Shown here: positions 1-6,834 of the stretch, one piece after another
Position numbering within the stretch: position 1 is the first letter of the stretch
Layout: the number at the start of each line of letters is the position of its first letter
Assembly (NCBI GenBank): GCA_019090765.1
Contig: JAHRVJ010000185.1
Span: 1 to 11,187 of the forward strand
Source: Ilumatobacteraceae bacterium
GTDB taxonomy: Bacteria; Actinomycetota; Acidimicrobiia; Acidimicrobiales; Ilumatobacteraceae
Direction: 5' to 3'
DNA: 11,187 bases
Made by a program: the position numbers and the translations under genes
Notes under the pieces: generated by a model
What the model saw: only the letters and a program-made list of their open reading frames with translations
Databases searched by the model: none
What the model was told of the DNA's origin: nothing

Positions 1-764
1 ATAACAGCAAAGTTCAACAACTGCGGCGCCTCTTGGGGCGTCGCAGTTCGCGTTACGACGACGGCCAGTTCGTTGTCGAAGGTCAGGTCCTCACCGTCGA
101 AGCAGTTGCCGCTGGGTGGGAGTGCCAAGCTCAGTTCTGGCCAACAGATGTGGATGGCTCGATTGAGGGTGCCGGTGACTGTTTTTCGTTCGCCGAAGGA
201 GTGTTCGAGCGAGTGGCCTCGACTGATCACCCTCAGCCGCCGTTGACTGTTGTCAACATGCGCGAGCCCGATACGGACCCCGCTGACGCGATGGCAGCGG
301 CCTCATTCGTGGTCGTTCTCGATCGTGTCAGCGACCCAGGCAATCTGGGAACGATGCTGCGATCCGTTGAAGCTGCCGGGGCTGATCTCGTGGTGCTTAC
401 GCCCGGCAGCGTTGATCAGTACAACCCCAAAACCGTCCGCGCCTCGGCGGGAGCTTTGTTCCATGTGCCGGTCGTGGTCGCCACGATCGATCAGGTGGCC
501 GAATCGGGGTTTGAACTATTCGGATCGACAAGTCACGATGATCCAAGTCGTACTACGGAGCCGTACACGTCAGCCAATTTCAAAGGCCGGATCGCGCTCG
601 TGATGGGCAACGAAGCGGCCGGACTCCCCGAAGAGTGGACCGATTCAGTCGGCCCAATTGGCTGTTGGGTCACGGTTCCCCATGCCGGCCGCAGCGAGTC
701 ATTGAACGTTGCTATGGCTACAACTCTGCTGGCCTTCGAAGCCGCCCGCCAACGAGCAAACTGA
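1..764 (+). CDS. SpoU/TrmH-family RNA 2'-O-methyltransferase, 5' partial
   Basis: S-adenosylmethionine-dependent enzyme that probably 2'-O-methylates a ribose in rRNA or tRNA; the target cannot be told from sequence. The reading frame is open from base 3, and the first visible residues (NSKVQQLRRLLGRR, then QFVVEG) are a typical start of the SpoU substrate-binding domain. The true start therefore lies just upstream of the window, and the TTG at 33 is internal. All three SpoU knot motifs are present: motif 1 VLDRVSDPGNLGTMLRS (315-365), motif 2 MGNEAAGLPEEW (603-638) and motif 3 VPHAGRSESLNVA (675-713), which form the trefoil-knot cofactor site. It ends in TGA at 762-764. In many actinobacteria this gene sits between rplT and pheS; here pheS is 2.3 kb away. 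It converges on the DinB gene with a 27-base gap. That gap holds a 5-bp CCCGG/CCGGG stem (768-782) without a T run, so it is only weak terminator evidence. Confidence 0.93.
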   Translation, partial: NSKVQQLRRLLGRRSSRYDDGQFVVEGQVLTVEAVAAGWECQAQFWPTDVDGSIEGAGDCFSFAEGVFERVASTDHPQPPLTVVNMREPDTDPADAMAAASFVVVLDRVSDPGNLGTMLRSVEAAGADLVVLTPGSVDQYNPKTVRASAGALFHVPVVVATIDQVAESGFELFGSTSHDDPSRTTEPYTSANFKGRIALVMGNEAAGLPEEWTDSVGPIGCWVTVPHAGRSESLNVAMATTLLAFEAARQRAN

Positions 765-791
765 CGTCCCGGGTCCGCCGGGCTTGGTCGG

Positions 792-1340
792 CTAGTCGCC
801 GCTCTGGCCGTCGATCGCCTCACGGATGAGGTCGGCGTGGCCGGTGTGTCGGGCGTATTCCTCGATCATGTGCAACATGATCCACCTGAGGTTGGTAGCC
901 CCATGTCTGCCGGCGTTCTTCGCGGGCATCGCTGTGTCGAGCGACGGCGCCGCGGCCACGACCACCCGGCTGCGGTCGCATGCGAGGTCATAGAGGTCCA
1001 GCAGGTCGCTTGGCGAGTCCTCGCGGGCGCTCGTCATCTCCCAGTCAGGGTCATCATCCCAGGAGGCCGACGCCCAAGGGTCGGGCATGGGCTCGTCTGC
1101 GAAGAGGTTGGTGAACCAATGATCTTCAACGAGGGCCATGTGTTTGACCAGCCCGCCGAGCGTCAGGCTCGACGCAGCAGCCCTGAGCTTGAGTTGCTCA
1201 CTGGTGAGGCCTTCGGCTTTTCGGGCCAAGACCGTCCGATAGAAGTCGAGGAACTGTTCGAGTGCTTCGAGCTCAGTTTGCGGTGATCGAGTCATGCCCC
1301 CGTATTCGGAACGCGGCGACACGCCATTGTTCGAGTCCAT
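792..1340 (-). CDS. DinB-like DUF664 family protein
   Basis: Member of the DinB/YfiT four-helix superfamily, DUF664 branch. These proteins are often metal-binding, and some are thiol-dependent S-transferases; the substrate here is unknown. Family hallmarks are FLDFYR, KAEGLTSEQL, LGGLVKHMALVEDHWF and a C-terminal HMIEEYARHTGHADLIRE. Candidate metal ligands, numbered from the ATG at 1295, are His52 and His150/His153. The start is uncertain. The ATG at 1295 gives 167 residues and fits the family well, but only a G run abuts it. The ATG at 1340 gives 182 residues; it has the hexamer TATGTT (minus strand, 1347-1352) six bases upstream, which fits a leaderless start, and the extra codons are GC-rich at third positions like real coding sequence. 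I chose 1340. The frame runs on to 1544, but that stretch has no family similarity and would overlap the divergent lipoprotein gene. Its own neighbours give no functional hint. Confidence 0.85.
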   Translation of the reverse strand: MDSNNGVSPRSEYGGMTRSPQTELEALEQFLDFYRTVLARKAEGLTSEQLKLRAAASSLTLGGLVKHMALVEDHWFTNLFADEPMPDPWASASWDDDPDWEMTSAREDSPSDLLDLYDLACDRSRVVVAAAPSLDTAMPAKNAGRHGATNLRWIMLHMIEEYARHTGHADLIREAIDGQSGD

Positions 1341-1346
1341 TTCCGT

Positions 1347-1377
1347 AACATAACCGCCGATGAAGGCCGCTCGCCAA
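1347..1377 (-). promoter_or_regulatory. candidate leaderless promoter of the DinB gene
   Basis: On the minus strand TATGTT (plus 1347-1352) is a TANNNT -10 element that places transcription start on the A of the ATG at 1340. A weak -35, TTGGCG (plus 1372-1377), lies 19 bases farther out, longer than ideal. The rest of the divergent gap up to the lipoprotein start at 1532 shows no convincing plus-strand promoter to me. Confidence 0.3.
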
Positions 1378-1531
1378 CGATCGCTGGTGCCACCCCAGGT
1401 GTTAGATGCGGATCGGTCGTGACCGCGTGTAGTGGGCAGACGACTACTCTCCGATATGTTGGTCGCTTCAACTTTCCCCAAGGCGCGGGTGAACTCGATG
1501 CTGGAAAGCCAACAGTAAGGATGATTCCCCC

Positions 1532-2035
1532 ATGAAGAAGACACTTAGGTATCGCGGCGCTGCCGCTATGGCGTGTGCGGCGTTGCTAGTGACCGCCGGA
1601 TGCGGCTCCGATGACGACAGTTCTAAAGATGACGTCGAGAATGCCCTTGACGACGCCGGCGACGACATTGAGGATGCAGCCGACGATGTCGAGAATGCTG
1701 CCGACGACGCCGCTGACGATGTGGAGAACGCGTCCTCGGACCTATGGGCAGATGTCAAGTCTGCGGGTAGCAGCTTCGATGAACACGCCAAGAACCTCCC
1801 CGATGATGTGGCGTCAGAGTGGGACGATGTCTATGCCGAAGTGGTCCGTCTTGCTGACGATGTGAAAGACGCCAGCCCAAGCGATGACGCTAAGCAGGCT
1901 TGGGCGGATGTGAAGTCAGACGCCGATTCTCTTGACAGCGCGATTGATGACGCCGCTGATGACGTCGATGACGACGCGAAGGATGCGTGGAAGAAGTTCC
2001 GCGCCGAGTTAGACAAGCTCGACTCGCACTTCTAA
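1532..2035 (+). CDS. acidic, repetitive predicted lipoprotein of unknown function
   Basis: I do not recognise a family. The 167-residue product begins with a short basic region (MKKTLRYR), a hydrophobic stretch and VTAGC with Cys24, a signal peptidase II cleavage site; Thr at -3 is slightly off consensus. It should be lipid-anchored on the outer face of the membrane. The mature part is extremely acidic: by my count 42 Asp and 8 Glu against 12 Lys/Arg in 144 residues. Residues 33-68 are two copies of an 18-residue unit. After that, Trp72, Trp97, Trp124 and Trp153 recur at 25, 27 and 29 residues, in WADV, WDDV, WADV and WKKF contexts. The pattern of small hydrophobics every three to four residues suggests long amphipathic helices or a coiled coil. 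AAGGA at 1517-1521 lies ten bases before the ATG. A strong terminator follows, so it is probably monocistronic. It could be an envelope spacer, a cation-binding or a stress protein; none of these is shown. Confidence 0.82.
   Translation: MKKTLRYRGAAAMACAALLVTAGCGSDDDSSKDDVENALDDAGDDIEDAADDVENAADDAADDVENASSDLWADVKSAGSSFDEHAKNLPDDVASEWDDVYAEVVRLADDVKDASPSDDAKQAWADVKSDADSLDSAIDDAADDVDDDAKDAWKKFRAELDKLDSHF
1628..1735 (+). repeat. two-copy 54-bp tandem repeat in the lipoprotein gene
   Basis: Copy 1 (1628-1681) and copy 2 (1682-1735) encode DDVENALDDAGDDIEDAA and DDVENAADDAADDVENAS. My base-by-base comparison gives 39 of 54 identical positions. Each unit is 18 residues, five alpha-helical turns, divided as 11+7 between the recurring V/I positions 35, 46, 53 and 64. 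The divergence suggests an old duplication kept under selection for helix pattern and charge. Confidence 0.75.
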
Positions 2036-2065
2036 TCGTCAGAGCAGCGTTTCTCCGTTAACCAG

Positions 2066-2103
2066 ATGGCCCTCGCATGGTTTGTCCTGCGGGGGTCATT
2101 TGT
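2066..2103 (+). terminator. Rho-independent terminator of the lipoprotein gene
   Basis: Arms ATGGCCCTCGCA (2066-2077) and TGCGGGGGTCAT (2088-2099) pair over 12 positions, two of them G-U wobbles, around a 10-base loop. The T-rich tract ATTTGTTTG follows directly. It lies 31 bases after the lipoprotein stop codon and separates that gene from the DUF151 gene. Confidence 0.75.
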
Positions 2104-2131
2104 TTGCCGTTGGGTCGGTTGTGTGGGCCGC

Positions 2132-2180
2132 AGTGGAGATTGACCTCCACTCCAGTTGAAGATTGCCTGACGATAGTCAG
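2132..2180. promoter_or_regulatory. two perfect dyads upstream of the DUF151 gene, possible operators
   Basis: Dyad A is AGTGGAG-N6-CTCCACT (2132-2151), perfect over seven base pairs. Dyad B is CTGAC-GATA-GTCAG (2167-2180), perfect over five. Neither is followed by a T run, so they are not terminators. TTGACC inside dyad A resembles a -35 but has no -10 at normal distance. In some actinobacteria DUF151 genes neighbour MerR-type regulator genes; no regulator is encoded here, so assignment to a regulator is speculation. Confidence 0.4.
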
Positions 2181-2186
2181 AAAAGC

Positions 2187-2210
2187 TGATACATGGTGTA
2201 TCATGTTTGT
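2187..2210 (+). promoter_or_regulatory. dyad operator overlapping a leaderless -10 element of the DUF151 gene
   Basis: TGATACA-TGG-TGTATCA (2187-2203) is a perfect seven-base-pair inverted repeat with a three-base spacer. Its right arm contains most of TATCAT (2199-2204), a TANNNT -10 element that sets transcription start at about 2211, the A of the chosen ATG. There is no Shine-Dalgarno sequence before 2211, which fits a leaderless mRNA. No good -35 is seen 16-19 bases upstream. A protein bound to the dyad would cover the -10 region. Confidence 0.5.
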
Positions 2211-2753
2211 ATGTTGTCAGTCGAGCTAGTCGGAGTTCAGGTGGACCCCAGTAGTGGCGCGGCAATGCTCGTGCTTCGTGAGCAAGAGGCTCCGAACAGG
2301 CTGTTGCCGATTGTTGTCGGGGGAGCTGAGGCAGCGTCGATCGCGATGGCTGCGAGTGGTAAGCAGATGCCGCATCCCATGACGCACGATCTGATGGCTG
2401 CGCTCGTGGAAAGTTTCGACGGGCATCTCGATGCGGTCGAGGTGACTGATTTGCAGAATGGTTCGTTCGTCGCAAATCTGGCCGTGAGCGGGCCAACGGG
2501 CGAGCGCCGGCTTGATACGCGTCCTTCGGATGCGATTGCGTTGGCAATGCGTTTGCATGCTCCGCTGTTTGTCAGCGAGCACGTTCTCGACGAGGCTGGC
2601 ACCATTCCGGTCGGGGAGCACGAAGAGTACGACGAGCAGGCCATCGATGCCGAGGTTGAGCAGTTTCGCATCCTGCTCGACGAGTCTGATCCTTGGGACT
2701 TCCTCAGCGACTCTGAGCAGGACTCCCCGCCGGATCTTGATTCGGCGGACTAG
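2211..2753 (+). CDS. bifunctional nuclease (BFN/DUF151) family protein
   Basis: Belongs to the BFN/DUF151 domain family. Plant members have been reported as RNase/DNase enzymes; the bacterial role is not settled, and I infer no specific activity here. The 180-residue product has the domain at about residues 1-130: LVGVQVDPSS, LPIVVGGAEAASIA (32-45), MTHDLM (57-62) and the strongly conserved TRPSDAIALAMRL (103-115) followed by APLFVSEHVLDEAG. The acidic C-terminal segment, with EVEQFRILLDESDPWDF, matches the short helix that ends many actinobacterial members. The ATG at 2211 is preferred because MLSVELVGV is the normal domain start. An in-frame ATG at 2193 would add six residues but lies inside the perfect dyad and lacks a ribosome binding site. 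The gene stands alone between two terminator-like structures and appears to be individually regulated. Confidence 0.9.
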   Translation: MLSVELVGVQVDPSSGAAMLVLREQEAPNRLLPIVVGGAEAASIAMAASGKQMPHPMTHDLMAALVESFDGHLDAVEVTDLQNGSFVANLAVSGPTGERRLDTRPSDAIALAMRLHAPLFVSEHVLDEAGTIPVGEHEEYDEQAIDAEVEQFRILLDESDPWDFLSDSEQDSPPDLDSAD

Positions 2754-2779
2754 CCATCGCCAATCGGCCGAGCTTGATC

Positions 2780-2800
2780 GGGCTGCTAGAGCGGCAGCCC
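2780..2800 (+). terminator. GC-rich stem-loop after the DUF151 gene, possible terminator
   Basis: GGGCTGC (2780-2786) and GCAGCCC (2794-2800) form a perfect seven-base-pair stem, plus one T-G wobble, 26 bases after the DUF151 stop codon. No T tract follows, so it may be a U-less terminator or part of the structured leader ahead of pheS. Confidence 0.4.
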
Positions 2801-2834
2801 CGGCCATCAGCAGCAACGCGACCACCAATGCGTT

Positions 2835-2953
2835 GGCAAGCGCAGGGGCGTTGCCGGGCAGGTAGCCTCGGTGGACGTGAAGCCGCAGTCGCAGCGATTT
2901 CCATGCCCCGGGTGAACCTCGGGGATGGCAGGTACACCTCAGCGATGAATCGC
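2835..2953 (+). promoter_or_regulatory. hairpin-rich non-coding leader region before pheS
   Basis: Three further stem-loops lie between the DUF151 gene and pheS. GGCAAgCGC (2835-2843) pairs with GCGTTGCC (2848-2855) around an AGGG loop. CCATgCCCCGGG (2901-2912) pairs with CCtCGGGGATGG (2917-2928) around a TGAA loop. GCGA (2942-2945) pairs with TCGC (2950-2953), also around TGAA. I see no T-box GGTGGNACCGCG-like core and no small ORF rich in Phe codons, so a known pheST attenuator is not supported. The 2754-3029 gap holds no gene I can defend and no clear pheS promoter. Confidence 0.3.
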
Positions 2954-3029
2954 GTCGGTGCCATTTCCTGAGTTTGCCCGGGTCGCTCACTTCGCCGCTC
3001 CCGCACGATTACGTATCTGAAAGGTCCCA

Positions 3030-4043
3030 GTGCTCACTGACATCACCGCCGCTCGCGACGCTGCGCTCACCCAAATCGCTGCCGCCGCCACCCTCGATGA
3101 GGTCGCGCTGCTGACGACGCGCCTCGCCGGAAAGAAGGGCGAGCTAGCGCAGTTGAAGACGAAGCTCGGCGCCCTGGAAACGGTCGAGGAGAAGAAAGCC
3201 GCGGGCCAGGCAATCAACGAGGCCATTTCCACTGTAGGAGACTCGCTCGACACCCAGCGCGAAGTGCTTTCATCAGCAGCGCTGGCAGAGCAAGTCGAAT
3301 CCGAGCGGATCGATCTAACAGAGTTCACTAAGCGGCCCGCTCGTGGCCATGCCCACCTGGTCACCCAAGCATGGGAACGGTTGGAAGACGTGTTTATCGG
3401 GCTTGGATTTCAGGTTGTCGAGGGGCCCGAGGTCGAGACCGACTGGCACAACTTCGAAGCGCTCAATATGGGGGATGGGCACCCTGCGCGCGGCGAGTTC
3501 GACACCTTGTTCGTTGATCACATTCCGCCCGAAGGAAATGCAGGCGAGACGCTATTGCGTACGCATACATCGCCGGTCCAGATTCGCACGATGCTCGAAT
3601 CCGAGCCGCCGATCTACATCGTTGCGCCAGGCCGGGTGTTCCGTCGGGACACGCCCGACGCCACCCATATGCCGGTCTTCCACCAGATCGAATGCCTTGT
3701 GATCGATCGCGGTATCACGATGGCCGATCTCGCTGGCACGATTGAAGCCTTTACCAAAGCCTTCTTTGGGGCAGGCTTTAACTCTCGTTTGCGCCCGAGC
3801 TACTTCCCATTCACCGAGCCATCGGCCGAGTTCGACATCCAACGGCCCAACGGCGAGTGGATCGAACTGGGCGGTTCGGGCATGGTGCACCCCAACGTTC
3901 TGCGCGCAGGCGGGCTCGATCCCGAGGAGTGGAGCGGGTTCGCGTTCGGCTTCGGGATCGATCGCATGGCCAAGGAGCGGCACGGCGTGGAGGACATTCG
4001 CGAGATGTACACCAACGACATTCGGTTCATCGAGCAGTTCTGA
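3030..4043 (+). CDS. pheS: phenylalanine-tRNA ligase alpha subunit
   Basis: Catalytic subunit of the cytosolic (alpha-beta)2 enzyme that charges tRNA-Phe with phenylalanine using ATP. The 337-residue product has an N-terminal tRNA-contacting coiled coil (about 1-95, including AGKKGELAQLK). A class II synthetase core follows: GLGFQVVEGPEVETDWHNFEAL (125-146), HPARGEFDT (151-159), RTHTSPVQIRTM (177-188), motif 2 GRVFRRDTPDATHMPVFHQIE (201-221), FPFTEPSAEFDI (259-270), WIELGGSGMVHPNVL (277-291) and motif 3 FAFGFGIDRMAKERHG (304-319). It ends with DIRFIEQF, as family members do. The start is GTG at 3030 with AAAGG (3020-3024) five bases upstream. Length and motif order are normal. It is the first gene of the pheS-pheT-ACT unit, 12 bases before pheT. 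Confidence 0.97.
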   Translation: MLTDITAARDAALTQIAAAATLDEVALLTTRLAGKKGELAQLKTKLGALETVEEKKAAGQAINEAISTVGDSLDTQREVLSSAALAEQVESERIDLTEFTKRPARGHAHLVTQAWERLEDVFIGLGFQVVEGPEVETDWHNFEALNMGDGHPARGEFDTLFVDHIPPEGNAGETLLRTHTSPVQIRTMLESEPPIYIVAPGRVFRRDTPDATHMPVFHQIECLVIDRGITMADLAGTIEAFTKAFFGAGFNSRLRPSYFPFTEPSAEFDIQRPNGEWIELGGSGMVHPNVLRAGGLDPEEWSGFAFGFGIDRMAKERHGVEDIREMYTNDIRFIEQF

Positions 4044-4055
4044 GGGGATGTTGAC

Positions 4056-6422
4056 ATGAAGATCTTGCTTTCATGGTTAAACGAATACGGCGATTTCGGC
4101 GACCCGGCCGACTCACAGGCCGTGCAACGCGTCGCCGACGGACTGACCTCGCTTGGGCTTGAAGTCGAAGGAATAGAGGTTGTAGGGGAGACGGTTCCTG
4201 GGGTAGTTACCGCGCGAGTGGTACGCCTGGAGCAGCACCCCGACGCTGCCAAGGTCCAACGGGTGTATGTCGACACTGGCGACGGCACCGAGCACCACGT
4301 GTGGTGTGGTGCATTCAACATGAATGCCAGCGATGTTGTGGCAATGGCCACGCTTGGCACCACGATGCTCAATGGCCAAACAATCGAGCGTCGTGGCATT
4401 CTCGGTATCGACTCCGAAGGGATGCTGTGTTCCTCAAGCGAGTTGGGGCTCGGCGACGACCACTCGGGAATCTACATTCTGCCCAGCGACACAGCCTTGG
4501 GCTTGCCGTATGGCGAGGCGCTTGGGCTGCAACCTGATGTGCTGATCGATGCCGACGTCAGCCGCAACCGTCCAGATTGTTGGGGTTACGTAGGAATCGC
4601 TCGCGACTTAGCCGCCAAGCTTGGTGTTGAGTTTCGGCCTCCCACTCCCATCTTGTCGGTCACTGGCGACGAACGAACTGCGCCGGTCGAGATCATCGAC
4701 GGTGACCGGTGCGCCCGCTTCACCTCAACGGTGATGTCCGGGGTTGAGGTAAGACCTTCGGCGGGCTGGATGGCGCGCCGCCTCAACGCCGCTGGTATGC
4801 GGCCAATTAGTAACGTGGTCGACGTCAGCAACTATGTGATGTTGGAGCTCAATCAGCCGAGCCACGCGTTCGACATCGACACTCTGGGCGGTGGCGGCTT
4901 CCGCGTGAGGCTCGCTGCCGAGGGTGAGAAACTCACGACTCTCGATGGTGAAGAACGCACCTTCACCGACGACGATCTGTTCATCTGTGATGGCAATGAT
5001 GTCCCTATCGGTGTTGGTGGAATCATGGGTGGCCTCGATACTGAGATTACCGACGCGACCACCGTGATCGCGCTCGAAATGGCGTGGTTCTCAATCGTCG
5101 GAATCGGCCGCACCGTGACCCGAACCAACCTTCGGTCAGATGCCTCGGTCCGCTTTGAGCGTGGTGCCGATCCATACGGAATGCCGAACGCAATCGCTCG
5201 TTTCGTGGAGCTGCTGTCGGAGACTTGCCCGGACTTGACAGTTCACGCTGGCGCGGCTGACGAGCGGACGGATCACCTTCCAGCCGAGCAACGCTCCGTT
5301 GATGTTCGGATCAGTGCGGTCAACCGGGTGCTCGGCACAGAACTCTCAATCGACGATTTACCACCCCTACTCGACCCAATTGGCTACACCGTTTCGGGTA
5401 CCGGCGACACGCGTCAAGTCGTGTTGCCCACATGGCGGCTTGACTCGACTGCAGAGATCGACGTGGTTGAAGAGGTCGCCCGCCACTATGGCTACGAGCG
5501 ACTTGGAAAAACTGTTCCGAAGTCGGTGCTTCACGGCGGCCTCACTCTGCGACAGCAGCGTCGCCGCCTAGTGCGCGAAGTGCTGCTCGGATTGGGGATC
5601 TCCGAAGCGATGCCGACCCCGTTCCTCGCGCCGGACACCCTTGCCAAAGCCGGGCTGCCGGTTGACGCGATTGCTATCACCAACCCCCTAGTCACTGAAG
5701 AGAGCGTGCTCCGTACCTCGCTCCGCCCGGGCCTCTTGGAAGCAATCGCCTACAACGAGTCGCACCGGCAATCGGGCGTTCAGCTGTTTGAGGTGGGCCA
5801 TGTCTATCCGCCCGGTGACGGTGAGCTTCCGGGGGAGTACGAGGCGTTGACAATCGTGCTCGCCGGCAGCGAGGCCCCCGCGGCGCTCGTCGTATGGAGA
5901 GAGCTGGCCGCAGTGCTTGGCGCAGGCGCGCGGCTGGACCAGTCACGAGTTCCCGACGGTCTGCACGCCACTCGGTCAGCAACTTTGCAGGCTGGCAAGG
6001 ACCCGCTTGGTGCGGTGGGCGAAGTGGCCCCAGACGTGCTGGCTGCTTTCGATGTTGACGAACGTGTTGCGATCCTCGAACTCGATCTCGATCAATTGCT
6101 CGACCGGAAAACCAAGCCCAACCAATGGAAGCTGACGAGTCGGTATCCGTCAAGCGACCTCGACCTTGCGTTCGTGCTGGCCGAAGGTGTCCCGGCAGAG
6201 AAGTTGGAAAAGGCGATCCGCCAAGGAGCGGGCAAACTGCTGGTCGACTTGGCGCTGTTTGACGTCTACCGCGGTGACCGTGTTGAAACCGGATCACGTT
6301 CGTTGGCATATCGCATCCGCTTGCAATCGGATGATCGAAACCTGACCGACCAAGATGTCGCTGATGTGCGGCGCGCGGTCGAAGCAGCGGCTACCAAGCT
6401 CGGCGCCGAGCTGCGGAGCTAA
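4056..6422 (+). CDS. pheT: phenylalanine-tRNA ligase beta subunit
   Basis: Non-catalytic partner of PheS that binds tRNA-Phe and edits mischarged Tyr-tRNA-Phe. The 788-residue product is full length for the bacterial type. Domains in order: N-terminal segment (KILLSWLNEYGDF); EMAP-like tRNA-binding OB fold at about 45-155 (VPGVVTARV, HPDAAKVQ, GMLCSSSELGL); B3/B4 editing domain at about 215-385 (NVVDVSNYVMLELNQPSHAFD and GGIMGG); B5 at about 410-482 (PTWRLDSTAEIDVVEEVARHYGY); a degenerate class II core at about 495-690; and a C-terminal ferredoxin-fold anticodon-binding domain at 697-788 (PSSDLDLAFVL, SLAYRIRLQSDDRNLTD). The ATG at 4056 is preceded by GAGGGG overlapping the pheS stop region. 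It is followed after three bases by the ACT-domain gene, which implies co-translation. Confidence 0.97.
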   Translation: MKILLSWLNEYGDFGDPADSQAVQRVADGLTSLGLEVEGIEVVGETVPGVVTARVVRLEQHPDAAKVQRVYVDTGDGTEHHVWCGAFNMNASDVVAMATLGTTMLNGQTIERRGILGIDSEGMLCSSSELGLGDDHSGIYILPSDTALGLPYGEALGLQPDVLIDADVSRNRPDCWGYVGIARDLAAKLGVEFRPPTPILSVTGDERTAPVEIIDGDRCARFTSTVMSGVEVRPSAGWMARRLNAAGMRPISNVVDVSNYVMLELNQPSHAFDIDTLGGGGFRVRLAAEGEKLTTLDGEERTFTDDDLFICDGNDVPIGVGGIMGGLDTEITDATTVIALEMAWFSIVGIGRTVTRTNLRSDASVRFERGADPYGMPNAIARFVELLSETCPDLTVHAGAADERTDHLPAEQRSVDVRISAVNRVLGTELSIDDLPPLLDPIGYTVSGTGDTRQVVLPTWRLDSTAEIDVVEEVARHYGYERLGKTVPKSVLHGGLTLRQQRRRLVREVLLGLGISEAMPTPFLAPDTLAKAGLPVDAIAITNPLVTEESVLRTSLRPGLLEAIAYNESHRQSGVQLFEVGHVYPPGDGELPGEYEALTIVLAGSEAPAALVVWRELAAVLGAGARLDQSRVPDGLHATRSATLQAGKDPLGAVGEVAPDVLAAFDVDERVAILELDLDQLLDRKTKPNQWKLTSRYPSSDLDLAFVLAEGVPAEKLEKAIRQGAGKLLVDLALFDVYRGDRVETGSRSLAYRIRLQSDDRNLTDQDVADVRRAVEAAATKLGAELRS

Positions 6423-6425
6423 CCA

Positions 6426-6815
6426 GTGGCAGCACCGGGTGACACTGATCTCGATCGAATGCTGCGAAACCTCAGCGTCGATCGGCGTCCCGGCGAGTTC
6501 ACCTATATCGAGGTGCTGGCGCTAACACCGGATCTAATTGCCGTTGCCCAAGCCACCGTTGTCGAAGGAGAAATGACAACTGTCGTGCTGGAGGTCGGTG
6601 ACGCTGAACAGGGTGGGCGGCCGATTTCGGTGCGTCTGGCATGGCTAACGCTTAGCGTTCAGTCCAGCCTCGAAGCAGTGGGCTTGACCGCTGCGGTTAG
6701 TGAGCGGCTAACGGGCGAAGGTATCTCGTGCAACGTTCTCGCCGGCTATCGCCACGACCACCTGCTGGTACCGGTGGCGCGCGCGGAAGACGCTGTTGCA
6801 GTGTTGACCAGCTAA
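6426..6815 (+). CDS. ACT-domain protein (DUF2241-like, tandem ACT)
   Basis: Small 129-residue protein resembling the ACT_3/DUF2241 plus ACT_7 family. ACT folds usually bind amino acids or other small ligands and act as regulatory sensors; the ligand here is unknown. An N-terminal half (DLDRMLRNLSVDRRPGEFTYIEV, here split as DLDRMLRNLS then PGEFTYIEV) precedes a C-terminal ACT module at about 70-129 with LTLSVQSSLEAVGLTAAVS, ISCNVLAGYRHDHLLVPV and EDAVAVL. The start is GTG at 6426, three bases after the pheT stop, with GGAG (6415-6418) at suitable distance inside the end of pheT. Its position makes it the third gene of the pheST unit. Phenylalanine sensing would be an attractive role but is only an inference from location. 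Confidence 0.85.
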   Translation: MAAPGDTDLDRMLRNLSVDRRPGEFTYIEVLALTPDLIAVAQATVVEGEMTTVVLEVGDAEQGGRPISVRLAWLTLSVQSSLEAVGLTAAVSERLTGEGISCNVLAGYRHDHLLVPVARAEDAVAVLTS

Positions 6816-6834
6816 CGGCTCGCCTGACTCTCAG

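Noticed and set aside
837..1286. Plus-strand open frame of 149 codons
   Set aside because: It is antisense to the DinB/DUF664 gene, whose conserved motifs fix the coding strand.
1341..1544. Upstream extension of the DinB gene to an ATG at 1544
   Set aside because: The added 68 residues have no family similarity and would overlap the lipoprotein start.
2901..2965. Possible T-box or tRNA-like element before pheS
   Set aside because: No T-box core sequence, no specifier arrangement, and no tRNA T-loop or acceptor pairing could be found.
2226..2990. Minus-strand open frame of 254 codons with a hydrophobic membrane-like stretch (NALVVALLLMAG)
   Set aside because: It lies mostly antisense to the well-supported DUF151 gene, has no recognisable domain and no ribosome binding site; the hydrophobic run is the mirror of Ala/Asn/Thr-rich GC sequence.
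2704..3006. Minus-strand frame containing MAPTRFIAEVYLPSPRF, which looks like the start of a small protein
   Set aside because: Only about 25 residues look protein-like before the frame becomes Arg/Pro-rich and runs into the DUF151 gene. It could be a decayed gene remnant, but I cannot tie it to a family.
5692..6309. Minus-strand open frame of 205 codons inside pheT
   Set aside because: Arg/Pro-rich shadow of the pheT coding frame without motifs.
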